Positions 1 to 12,000 of a stretch of 64,000 nt of DNA are shown one piece after another (the first letter of the stretch is position 1; each line of letters begins with the position of its first letter). The position numbers and the translations under genes were made by a program. A model generated the notes under the pieces. The model had not been told where the DNA came from. It did no database searches and saw only the letters and a program-made list of their open reading frames with translations. Source of the DNA: Ischnura elegans (lineage: Eukaryota > Arthropoda > Insecta > Odonata > Coenagrionidae); NCBI RefSeq assembly GCF_921293095.1, contig NC_060252.1, positions 46,686,881 through 46,750,880 of the forward strand, read 5' to 3'.

Positions 1-3000
1 AGGGTAAACTAAATGAACTAGAAGGCAAAGTTCCATGGGAGTTATTTGGTGCTATGCATTCATCTGCTCCTAGAGGCTTGAGCACTCCATGGAGGTTCTT
101 ATCACTAATCAAAACGTTTCTTCACATTTTTGTCTTCAAGAAGGAGACCATGTCATCCAGGCAAGAAAGACTAAAGGTTGGTAAACTTTTTAAATTGATT
201 TGGGATGTCGAAGGAGAAGGTGGGATAAGAGGAGGGTTTTAGGATAAGGCCCTCAAAATTTTGAAATTCTATTATTGCATGACTTTTTACTTTAGGTTGT
301 AATTTTATGAGGTACGTTGTTTTTCCCTTGTAACCCTTCCTCCATTAATTAACTATGTTGTAGAACTGTATAACAGGACTCATAATTCCCAATTCTCTTC
401 AGCATTAGGTCTTATATTGCATTAAAAATTTTCATTTTTTTAAATTGTAGGTTGGTGTTGCCAAATTAACTGAGGCGAGGTCAGTTGTGGATGGGTTGAA
501 GGCTAAAGCAGCTGCTCAGAAAACTATATTGTCTGAGAAACAAGAGAAAGCTGGAGAAGCACTTCAGGCCATAGCTGACACTATGCGTGGTGCAAATGTT
601 CACAAGGGTGAAATGGAAGCATTGCAAGAGAAAATGATTAAAGAAAACAAAGTCCTTGTCGAAAGGTATTGTGCATTTTAACCCTTTGAATTTTCATTTT
701 TTGTAGGGCATTTCCAAATGTAGTAGAAGACCATCATACTGAGTGCTGTGACAAATAAAAATAAAACTAATAAATATGAAACCTGACTTTAATAATATGA
801 CTTTGAAGTAGGGAAGTTTCTCCAAAATTTAGTGGTATGGGTTGTTTGCTGTATCAGGGTTTTACTGTACATGAAAATCACTCATTTTAAGGTACATTAA
901 CTATAGCCAATGTCCATCATGGTATGCCTCTTTTTTAATTCATAGCATTCAATTGTGAGGAAAATTTGAATCAGTGAACTTCAGTAGTGTCTGAAATCCA
1001 TTATATCCATTGTACCTTTCAATTTCAAAAACTTAAGCCTTAGTAAAATGACAAGGAGAGATGACTGCACGTGATTACATGTGTGATAAATGAAGGCTCT
1101 TAGATTAGTGGTACAGTGGAACCTTGATCTATTGTTTTTCAGGGGATGGATGAAAAAAATGATGAATGTGGGACTGTTAGGCTAGGTTTCCTATGTCTCA
1201 GGAAATGCAGGATTTTGGTGAATAATTATGATATTTGTTTAAGAATTCAAACAAGATTTTAGCTATTTACAAGAGTACAGTACTTTATCGAAACACTTAG
1301 GTCATATTGTTAATTCGACTAATAGCTCTTTCAAATATCCTAAAGGAACAAGCCACCTCGCTAGAAAATGTTTGCTCTCCACTAGGCATTTACTCTGCTA
1401 TAATGGATTTCTGTCTGATGTAAAATTTCTTATCCATTAAACGCCATTTCCAGAACACGTATTCATGAGAGCGATTTGCATGTTATGCCTAAAACAACCG
1501 CTTTTGCTGGTGCGGTGTTTGCTTGTGAGATGGATCATAAAGGCCAAAAACCCTATTATTTCAAATGTTCCTTTCTAATATTATATTTTGAAATAAATGA
1601 TGAATGCGGGGCCGATAGATCAGGGTTCCACTGTATTTTTTTTTCTCACTAACTTTTTTAGTTCCTGTTCTCTAACTACAGGAAAGCTGCAATCGATAAC
1701 GAACTGTCGGAAGTGGAGCCTCTTGTAAGAGAGGCAGCTAAGGCAGTTGGTGAAATTAAATCCGAGGCTCTATCAGAGATTCGATCTCTGCGTGCTCCAC
1801 CAGATGTGGTGAGGGACATCTTGGAGGGAGTGCTCAGGCTAATGGGCATACAGGACACATCTTGGAACAGTATGAAGACATTCCTGGCTAAACGTGGTGT
1901 GAAGGAAGAAATAAGGTGAGCTTGAATGTTAATTTAGGAATGGCATGGTTCTGCCTTTGCAATTCTCTGTTCCTCCAGCTCTTGAGCCTGAGTCGAAGAC
2001 CTGAATCAAAGCTTGAGCCATGTAGAATCACTACCATAGTAATCTATGCAAAAAAAAACCTGATAACTTTTCTTGAGCAAAACTTATGTTGCTTACAATT
2101 GTGTAAAGTTTTAAATGAAGTGGTAGGAATCCAATCCCTTTGTGGATAACATGGTGTAATAACTTAGGTATTTTTTGCTATCACTTAACGATTCAACCCA
2201 AGAAGAAATTGTATGAGATCATGAAATAAAAAAGTGGTAGAGTACAAAGTTTTTCCTTACCATGTTTCCTGTAACTGAAGTACGCAATATCATCTACCCG
2301 ACTCCTTCACTATGTCAGTAAGAGTACTTATAATTAAAGTATACCAGGGATGGCCTCGGTGATAACTTTACGGAGTCACCTGTGATGCACATATTGTGCA
2401 AAAAATCCACAGAGAAAAAATCATTCTCCTTGCCCGGGATTTTAACTCTGATTCCTCGATTTCCGGTCGAATGCTTTACCCACTTAAGCTACAGAGGTGT
2501 CATTTTCCCCTGTGGAACATTGAGGACTATATATGGTCTATACTATATATGTGGTCAAAGTTCAGGCTTTGCTCTCCAGATGTGGTGCTGTGCACACGAT
2601 TTGGCCTGCTTGTGGCATCATTAGCTCAGCAGTCCATACCACCTTTTCCAGTATAGTCCCCAAATTTCCACAGGGGAGAATGAAGCCTCAGTAGCTTAAC
2701 TGGCTAAAGCACTCTACAGAAAATCGGGGGATCCGGGTTCGAATCACAGTCAATATAACTACTAAAGTGCCACCTGAAAAATTTTAAACTTGAATTTTTA
2801 AAATCAGATTTTATGTGTAGAGTTAATAATTCGACTCCAGTGGACCCCTGTGTCATAGTCATCGTTAATGTGAAAGAAAAACATTTTTATTCTGTAAAAA
2901 AGTATAATTCAAAAAATGTTTTCTATGTTATTGAATCTCTCATGTCTACAGAGCTTTTGATGCACGTACTGTGCTCCGTGACAACCGTGAAGCAGTAGAA

Positions 3001-6000
3001 GAATTGCTACGAGAACGTGCAGAGTCATTCAATCCCAAAGTTGCCAAAAGGGCGTCTGTAGCTGCTGCACCTCTAGCTGCCTGGGTTCGAGCAAATGTGC
3101 GATTTGCCCATGTTCTTGAGAAAATTCGTCCTCTAGAGAAGGAACAGGCAGTGCTCAGCAAGTAAGCAAAATAAATGGATCAGTAGCCATTTGAATAGAG
3201 TAATTTTTGCATACTCCTTTACATATTTGTAAGTCATGGATACGAAAAATTTTGTGCGCACAAAAATTGACAGTAGAAATATCCTGCTAAAGAGATAAAT
3301 CTGCGTTCAATAGTCACTGAAGAAATATTGTAATACAGTAAAACCTCTTTAAACTGTAGTGGAGGGGACCAAAATTTAGGCAATTTGATATATGGAGGTT
3401 CACTACATAGAGATTTTAGTGATATGCACCATTTTTCATATCAATTGGAAATGAAAGGCACTACTGTTTTTAAATCACGAAATTTATGCATTTAAATAAA
3501 CATGCATGCATTAGCGAACATATATTTATTATTTAATGAGAATGCAAAGTGAGCACCATCACGTGATTTTTACCATGATTAGGATAGTTGTATTTCTTTT
3601 TATTCTTATTTACTGTTAGGTATGCTCTCATATGGAAAAAATGGCCATATCTAGTATTTAACATGAAAATTACAACATGATAAAGATGTATAAGAAAAAA
3701 GGGTAAAAAATAATCACTGAAAGTGTCAATCCATGTACATAATCGTGGCTGCATTAATGGTCTCTAGTTGTCTCGGTACGATTTGCGGAGGTAGTGAGGC
3801 TGTCTTGGGGGTGTATCCTTGGTATGAAGTATGGAGGTTTCACAAGGTAAAGAGGTTCACTACATAGAGGTTTTACTGTATATATTTCTGTGGTCAAAAT
3901 AAATCAGTCATCAGCATAAATTTGAATGATTTTAGTGACAAGTTTTATTGAAATGGTGTTCGTTTGCAGAAACTTGAAGTTTGCTGAGCACCAGCTTAGT
4001 AATTTGGCCTCTGGATTAGCAGATGTTGAGGGAAATGTTCAGAAACTTCAGGCTCAACTGAGCACATTCTCAAGAGAAGTAGCAGAAACCGAAGTTCGTC
4101 TAGGTGAGGCCCAAAACACACTAAAAGCTGCTGAAGGATTAGTTTCTCAGTTGGAAGACGAGTACCAGCGTTGGAAAGAGCAGGTATCCCACATTTTTGT
4201 CTAGAAGTATACTTGTTCTATGTTGTTTTGTATTTTCGGTGGTGATGTGATGCATGTTGCTTGGCTGATTCAGAGTTGATACTGCGTTTAAATCTTCCTT
4301 TGTATACCAAGAGAAAAACCTGCCTGCCACATTGTCAATGCTGGAAATGATCAGCTGGTAGATGACAGAGCAAGCCCTTTCCAAGATAGGATGCTGAGAT
4401 GTACAGAATTAAACATATGATGGTTCAATTCTTGACCCAAGGATTTTTTCCCTTTGCCAACTAATGAGAATTTAATTGCCATTCACCCTGCTGATTATTT
4501 GCGGCTTGACCAGGGTAATCATGCCGTGTGTAGGGAGTTACGGTGAGGGAGGATCAAAGAAGCTGCCACATCTGTCAACTGAAACAGCTATCAAGTGGGC
4601 TGCAGTAACTCATGGTCTGTCATTTGCAAATTGTGCCATGTACACCGTGTGGCACTAAGGACAGAGGGAATTTTTTTCCATTTTAAATCTCCATTCTGTC
4701 AAATTGCATTCAGTTCCCTTCCTGTAAAAATATCTTCTCTATCTTTTGGACTCAAGATGCATGTTCAGCGCATGTGTCTGCTGCATGGTGCCAATGGAGG
4801 GGTGGGGAAAGGTCCACCTTGTTTACAGCTTGCCTCACGTTTCCTTAAATTTTTAATTTTTATGTATACATTCTATTTTTGCTTTGTACATGTTAAAAAT
4901 AGAAAATTTAGTGTGGAGCCTTTATGGAGAATTGCCCCTGGCCTCCATTCATGTTGGCAAATTTCTTTTTGAAAATAAAAAACACTTGTCCCACTATGGG
5001 GTGTCCCTTATTGTCCGACTTAAAAGGTTAAGATAATGAGCAGCAGGAAAAACACTTGATTAATTTTTGAAGATTTCTTCGACAGATGACCAATCATAAA
5101 TTAAGAAAATGTTATCTATGATCTTTAAGTGTGAAATATTATTTTATGCTTTCCCGGCGAATAATGTGGGTAAACTTTTCTCGGGATTCCCACTGGGTTA
5201 ATGTTTTTATAACGGCCGACGTTTCAAGTACCGTCTCGGCACTCATCATCAGGGCTGGATATTGATTTATTTAATGTTTTATAAAAAACTTATCATTGTA
5301 AAACATTAAATAAATCAATATTCAGCCCTGATGATGAGTGCCGAGACGGTACTTGAAACGTTGGCCGTTATAAAAACATTAACCCGGCGGGAATCCCAAG
5401 AAAAGTTTGCCCATCTTTAACACTTTGACTGCGACTATTCAGGTGCCGTATGATCCAAAAATGCGGAAATTTTTTTTCTCGCCAACAGGTCTGAAATTGG
5501 ATGTAATGAACAGCCAGTATCGCCAAACTAAAATTTTCAATTTTTTTTCGGTAAAATTAGATAATTTATTTTCCACGTCGATCGACGTGGTCCGCCGTTG
5601 ACGATGGTCCGTGGTTATGCAACCCGCATCACAGAGTGTTGTGAATTCACTAATGCTTAAATGCATCTTATTTAGACGCTATATATGGATTATTTAAACA
5701 ATTAGATAGTTAATTTGTATTGAATTACTAGCCTCGTACCATTTACTGAATATTTGAACTCGGAATCCCATCTGACGTTCTTTTTTATCGTACATTTTTT
5801 ACACAAAACATTTTTGGACGTTCACCTTAGCTTGGGGGAATATACATTTTGATGTTGATCTTCTGCACATATTTTAGGTAAATACCGGTATTAGGTACTT
5901 TTTATGACTAGTCTCATTATACTTACCTTGGAAACCAATCTTAGACCTTTAGATCTTTTATACTCCCCACTTGAATGGTTATTCACTCGACGGTTCTTGA

Positions 6001-9000
6001 AGAGTGGTGGAAAAGAGTAGAGGTATAATACTATTTATGCACTCCTCTATGTTGAAAATACAGTAATAAATTGGTAAAAGTTTAATTTCTAGGATAATAT
6101 GTATTTAACTCGGATTAAGATTAACAATTTGCATTCTTAGCTAATAAAGTAATAAAAATTGAAGGACTTTTACAAATTGTTTATCAGGTTTTATGACCAT
6201 TAAAAAAGAGATCGTCAGTAAATATACAGGAATATGATAAAAACACTCACGTAAACAAACAAATCTGAAACATATCCTCCAAGCATGAAACACGTAATTT
6301 AATCCATCCTTCCGTGAAACACTTTGAAGCACTTTTCTAGGCAAAGAGGAGGATTTTCTGCGCAATCAGGGCAGTGGTATAGTTTGCTGGCGTTTTCCTT
6401 TTTTTGTACGCACCCGGCAGTTTTTTGTTTCCTTCTATCCCCTTTAGTTGTCATGGGGTTGAACTTGGGAAAGTGCATCTCTAGTGGTTGGGTATTTATT
6501 TGGGAAACAATGACATTTTCCTGAGTCCGGCCAAAACTGACAAGTTTTCCTATAATACTGAGTCTATAACTCTGTAGACTCATTTTCTCTCCCTTTGAAT
6601 AAATTTTGTACAGCTGAAAGCTGTTTAGTAACATTATTTGCATAATATGGAGAGCAACCTTTTTATACCAACGCAGTGTCTTTTTTGAGGTTATGTGGTA
6701 GGACAAGAGTTGATCTAACACCACCCATGAATTTATTATATTCCCTCACCGCTTCTGGAACCCACCTTTCAATTTTTCTTTTTCTGACACAATTCACCAA
6801 CTTTCCCGAGTGCTGTGTACTAATCATTGCCACCTCCCTTTTGTCCTTCCATTTTAGCACACAAACCCTGTCGTCCGACCACATTTCCACCACTTCTCCA
6901 TTGTTTATTTTTTTCCCAGTAACTTCTGCGGGATTACATTTCCGATTACTCCTCAACGTGCCAGTGCACAAAATTTTATATGCTGCTGAACTTGCAACAA
7001 TGTCCACACTGGTGAAGTAGTTGTCCATAAATACAGTGTCCTACTCCTCCATATGCCTGCAAAAGTTTATGAACAACACAGCCCGCGTGCCCAAGTCCTC
7101 CCTCGGAGTTTTCCCCGGCTCCAGTGTAAACGAAAATTTTTGTGACTAGGCCAGTGGGTTCAGCCAGCATGTATAGCTTTACACCGAACTTATGTTTTTT
7201 TTCCTTTGATGTACTGCCTGAAAGACAGTCGCCCCCTCCATAAAATCATAGACTCGTCAATACTCAATTCTCGGGAAGGGTAATATATTTCATCCATTAT
7301 GTCATCAAAATGATTTAACAGCGGCCTTATTTTCTGAAGGCGGTCACATAAACGTGGTTTTTGTGTCCCTTCGGCAGGTGCAAAATGTAATATTCTTAAA
7401 ATTATTTGAAACCTGTCCCGAGACATGTGTGAAGGAAAGAAAGGGATGTTATAAAACTTGTCTTTCCGCCATTTATCCTGAATCTGGGATATTTGGATCA
7501 GTCCAATGTGCAGTGGTAGCCCCATAAACACGTAAAACTCATCCTTTGTGACAGGTTTCCAGCATCCTATGCGTGCGCAAGGAGATAGCCTCTCTTTCAA
7601 GAAACGGTCCGCGTTATTATTTGTTTCTTGAATAATTTTTTCTACTATTTGGTCAGTAAAAAGCAGACGAAAAAAATCCCGTTGGGTGTCTCCATTTGGT
7701 TTCACTTTCAAATTTCTCTGTCCAGTGAAAGTCATTTCCGGCAATGCGGGTGTTTCCATAGACCAAGTGCGGTCAGTGCGGCGCGCGTGGATAGGCAAAC
7801 CCGGAGTCACAGTTGAGCCATGGGTTAGGGAACTTGAGGAGCTATCACACATACCTATGGATGAATCTTCGAAAGCATCATCATCCTCTGGATACACGCA
7901 GTCTTCGGATTCGGTGCTACCATCCATAGGCGGATCCATGGGGGGGGGGGCATGGGGGCACGTGCCCCCCCCCCCCAGACACTCAAAAATATGCGAGATT
8001 TTTAATACGGTCCCATTATGATTGCGTTCGTTTTGTATTACGAGGAATCGTTATGCCCCACCCAGAACAAAATCCTGGATCCGCCCCTGCTACCATCATC
8101 CTCCATATCGTCGCTACTCAGAAGAAAGCTGTCATCACTGTTCTCTGAAATATCATCTTCTAGGATCACTTCTTTTTTTGGTAAATTTCTATCTCTGTAT
8201 ACCGAAATTGCATTGGTTGAAGGCATACCTACATTCGTTGACAGAATAAAATATATTATATAAATAAAAAATACACAGGAGGTGCAAATTTTAGCAGGCA
8301 GATACTTTGTCATCAATTTTTGAAAAATGTTTCATTTTCTTACCAAGTATTGATAAAAAGGCATTTGAAGGACCAGCTGGAGACTCTTTGTTTATAGAAA
8401 CAGGATCCAACGACGGATCAGAGCCTAAAACGTTACTGCAAAGAGTGAAAGAGCTAATCGTTTGCTAAGTGTTTTGCGAGCGATCTCAAACTGACGAAGG
8501 AATAAAGCAATAATTACCTGGAGTTGATTGCACTTCAGGATGGATGACAATTTGTTTTTGGCAATCCTTATTTTTTTTAATTTTTGTTTCGATGATTCCT
8601 CTAAATAGAAAATTCGCTTTTGAGAATAAGCACTGTACACAAACTATTAAAATAGGAAAAAACTTAGCTAGACATTGAGGAGATATTTCTACTTGACGTC
8701 TTCTTTTCCCCATTGTGGATACCACTGACCTAATGTACTTGAGCTAAAATTGCACTCCCCGATATCAGAACGTCTCTCCTCCACGTTCACGTCTGTTCTG
8801 CGTTATCGAATGTTATATCTTCAGGGCAATTTTCAACCGTGCCGTCACTTGGTAGTACATTGCTTCTGAGTTGTTGCTCACCGAGTAGTAGGTCAGAAGC
8901 ACAGCTAATGTAGCAAAATGTTGAATCTGTCGTGTAGTTTTCTGATTACAACACAGAATGTGACACCATCAAATGTTTCCTTTATGACGTAATGGTATCC

Positions 9001-12000
9001 AGTTCCAGAAATATCAATTACAGCGTATTTATACCGACGTCCAGTCTCCATATACTCATCTTTCCGTTTCAGGTCTGAATATATTTTCGGCAACATTGCT
9101 TCTTCATCACGGTAGAATTATTTCTAACGAAGTTTCCACTTAGTATTCATTGTGTACCGATGGGTTCTTTAGCACTCATAACATAGCTGTCTCAACTACA
9201 TCTGAGAAAAAACCTCCACTATATACTAATGATGGCAAAAAAAGATGTGCCGTTGTCTCTAAGAGCATCAATGTTTATTATTTATGTATCAGCATACCAC
9301 ACGGTATGAAATGTTCGTTAATATAAATAAAAATTGCATAATATTTCATTTATAAGGTTTATTACGGATTTTAGGGTAAAGAAAATATGCGAAGCGCCAA
9401 GTTCCTCGCAAAATGCTTATATTTAATCTGAAAGAGACCATAGGAAAATGATAAAAGTAACTCAAGATAATGATAAACATAACTTTCAATCTAAGAAAGG
9501 CATCTTGAAACGGCTCCGAATATATGATGCCTGGACCATAAAAAAGAAGAAGAATAAAGGACATGTCGGTATATATAGAAATAATACAATTAGAAGCCAT
9601 ATCTTACGAAAATGACTGAGCACGTCGATCGACGTGTTCCGCCGCTGGCAGAAGATCACGACCACGTCGATAGACGTGCTCCGCAGTGAACGTGTTAAGT
9701 GTATTTTTCATATTACAAATGTACAATTATTGCTGTGTCCTCGCATGGGATTGAATACAGCCCAAAAGAACCAGTGATTTCATTGCACTTAGGCATGGTT
9801 ATGGGGCGACCAGTCAAGGTCAAACAGAAGAGGGAGAGAGTAGTGGGAGTGAAGGCAGTGGAAGGGGAAGTGAAAGCAGAGATGAAGGGAGTAGAGATCC
9901 CATGAGCCACGGCCAGGTGCTCACCTGCGTAGATGGTTTGCTGGCATATAGCAGTGGGAATATGAGTATAATGACATTATTGCCTCTAAAAAGATCTGAG
10001 GTTTGGTGAAGAAAATTCTCAATGAGTCCTTGAAGCAATCTAGAATAACATAAATTGTCTGTGTTTTCTGGTAATTTGTGCTGCCTTTCCCCATCATTAA
10101 CCCAGATAATCAGGAGTAAACTGTATGTTCTGTAGCTAAGGATGAGTCAGTTCTTAAATTTTTTAGGTTTTGGTTACTGATCCGGTTCTCCCCCATTGGT
10201 TCTCTGTTCTTGATACTCAGTTTCAATGATGAACTCTTATTACCTGAATTAATGGCAAATTTAAATGAACAACCGCCAGAAGTGAATGAAAATAATTTCA
10301 TGAAAGATGTAAACAAGCAGGAAAACTCTATTAAAAAAACTTATCATTATCCCTATCTTTTTATTTGCTGAGTAAAAAAGTTTGATAATGTGTTAAAAAT
10401 GCATGATTGACCAATATGTCACATTAAATTAGACAGGCACTGGTTCTTTCTCCAATTTTTGTTAAAAAAAATCAACATTTTTACCCTATCTGGGTGTAAT
10501 CTACTCCTTTCTTGACAGATATATTGCTTGCAGTACTGATCAGGATTTCCTAGAAAAAAAGTAGTAGTCGATGTTGATTTGTAAATTTGCTTGGAACACA
10601 GTTTACATACTGCATAGATAGTTTCATCAGGATCAATCGTAAAAATCCCTCAACTTCTGACGACAGCAACCATTCATTTTTGTTCTGATTTTAATTTACT
10701 AATTTACTGTTGGTACTAGGTTTACTATTTTATTCAACATAAACCAATTTCACCAAGTCACGCTTCAAACTATCAATTTTACTAATTTTAATGTTTTACA
10801 GGTGAAGGAGCTATCACAAGAATTGGATGATCTACCCATGAAAGCTCTGCTTGGAGCAGCATTTGTCACATACCTATTGCCCTCATCAGAGGAATGCCGC
10901 ATGAGGTTTTTCAATGATTGGGAAGGATTAGTTATGGAATGGAGGTCTCAGCAAGGACTATCACCCATTTCATTTGATTTGTGCTCATTTTTGTCTTCAG
11001 AGAGAGAATTACTGCAGTGGCAGTCTGAAGGACTCCCAGCCGACAAACTTTCCTCTGAGAATGCAGTTGCTATTCTGAAGGTAATCTTTCCTATCATTGC
11101 TTTATTAGAAGGGGTTGGCAGGATTCCAGACTTAGGTTTCCTAACATTTTAGACCAGGGGTCTCCAAACTACGGCCCGCTAAGGGTTTTCATCCAGCCCG
11201 CGCACTCGTTTCAAGTTGCGCGCGGTTCTCGCCCGTTTAACTCTGTGAGATGCCACTAGGAGTATTGCAGCGCTGAACTACACGTCAAAGTCTCCTTCAA
11301 CTGTTCGTAAATGAGAAATATGCCACCGGATACTTCAGTAGACGTTGGTATCGAATACTTCAGTCATCGGCAAATTTGCTATCTGGCCCGCGGGGTGATT
11401 TGAGACTTGGAATGTGGCCCTCGTGGCCCAGTAAATTGGAGACCCCTGTTTTAGACCATCTCAAAACTCAACTCATGATATTAAAAATCTTTCCTGAAAA
11501 TATTATTTTTTAAAAATTATATTTAAAGTAAAATTCTGAGTTTCAGTCTTGAAATTTGTTTAAGTATTTTTTTTCATATGGTGGATCTTTGAACAGCAAT
11601 ACTTTTTTTTTTAATCTCTGTAACTGAAACTTATTGAACTTTTCAGGTATGGAACTTTACAATTTATGGCCATCTTTTCTAATGTCCTTGCTTCCAACTT
11701 AACTGATGAAATTCACAATGAATTTCTGCTTTCATCTTAAAAAATTCAAAAGAAAACCCTGTATTCATCAAATTGTTGTGTAGAATCAAGACATTCATAA
11801 ATATTGAAAATGTTAATTATCGCTGCAGTCTCCAAATTGTTTTTATAAAAATGCATCCAATTGACATGGCCATTCAGGCCCCACATAAAGAGCTGTCGCA
11901 TCCCACCAGTAAACCATGCTCCATTGAGCATATTAATTGTAGATATAGTCATTATTATATTAATTACTTTGTGTAGAGGATTGAACCATGAAAAAATTGG

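Larger units (their letters stand above)
1..4183 (+). other. DYNC2H1: DYNC2H1 exons 1-5: stalk coiled coil and microtubule-binding domain
   Basis: Exon 1 enters in frame at base 3 and encodes the end of AAA4 and the start of the stalk. Exon 2 and the start of exon 3 are a charged heptad-rich helix (CC1). Exon 3 then gives the microtubule-binding domain with [20 protein letters not shown], continued in exon 4 by [18 protein letters not shown] and [20 protein letters not shown], the conserved helices of that domain. Exon 5 is the returning helix (CC2), ending in [10 protein letters not shown]. Introns of 0.27-1.04 kb separate the exons; two contain pogo-like MITEs. The boundary between exons 1 and 2 was set by continuity of the helix (RQERLK then VGVAKLTEA) and uses donor GTTGGT. 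Confidence 0.9.
5421..9694 (-). mobile_element. piggyBac transposon, about 4.3 kb, decayed
   Basis: Bounded by the TTAA target duplication (5417-5420 and 9695-9698). The terminal inverted repeats are CACTTTGACTGCG on the left and, on the complementary strand, CACGTTCACTGCG on the right. Palindromes of the form CACGTCGATCGACGTG lie just inside both ends (5574-5589, 9621-9636, and a variant at 9663-9678). The transposase lies on the minus strand between about 8316 and 6299 and is broken. The element fills most of DYNC2H1 intron 5 in the antisense direction. Confidence 0.9.

Noticed and set aside
2688..2752. tRNA gene with A and B boxes
   Set aside because: The B box is good, but no acceptor stem or proper anticodon arm can be formed; a SINE head fits better.
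4595..4972. 125-codon plus-strand ORF in DYNC2H1 intron 5
   Set aside because: Unusual amino-acid mix, no domain, lies in intron sequence; taken as chance.
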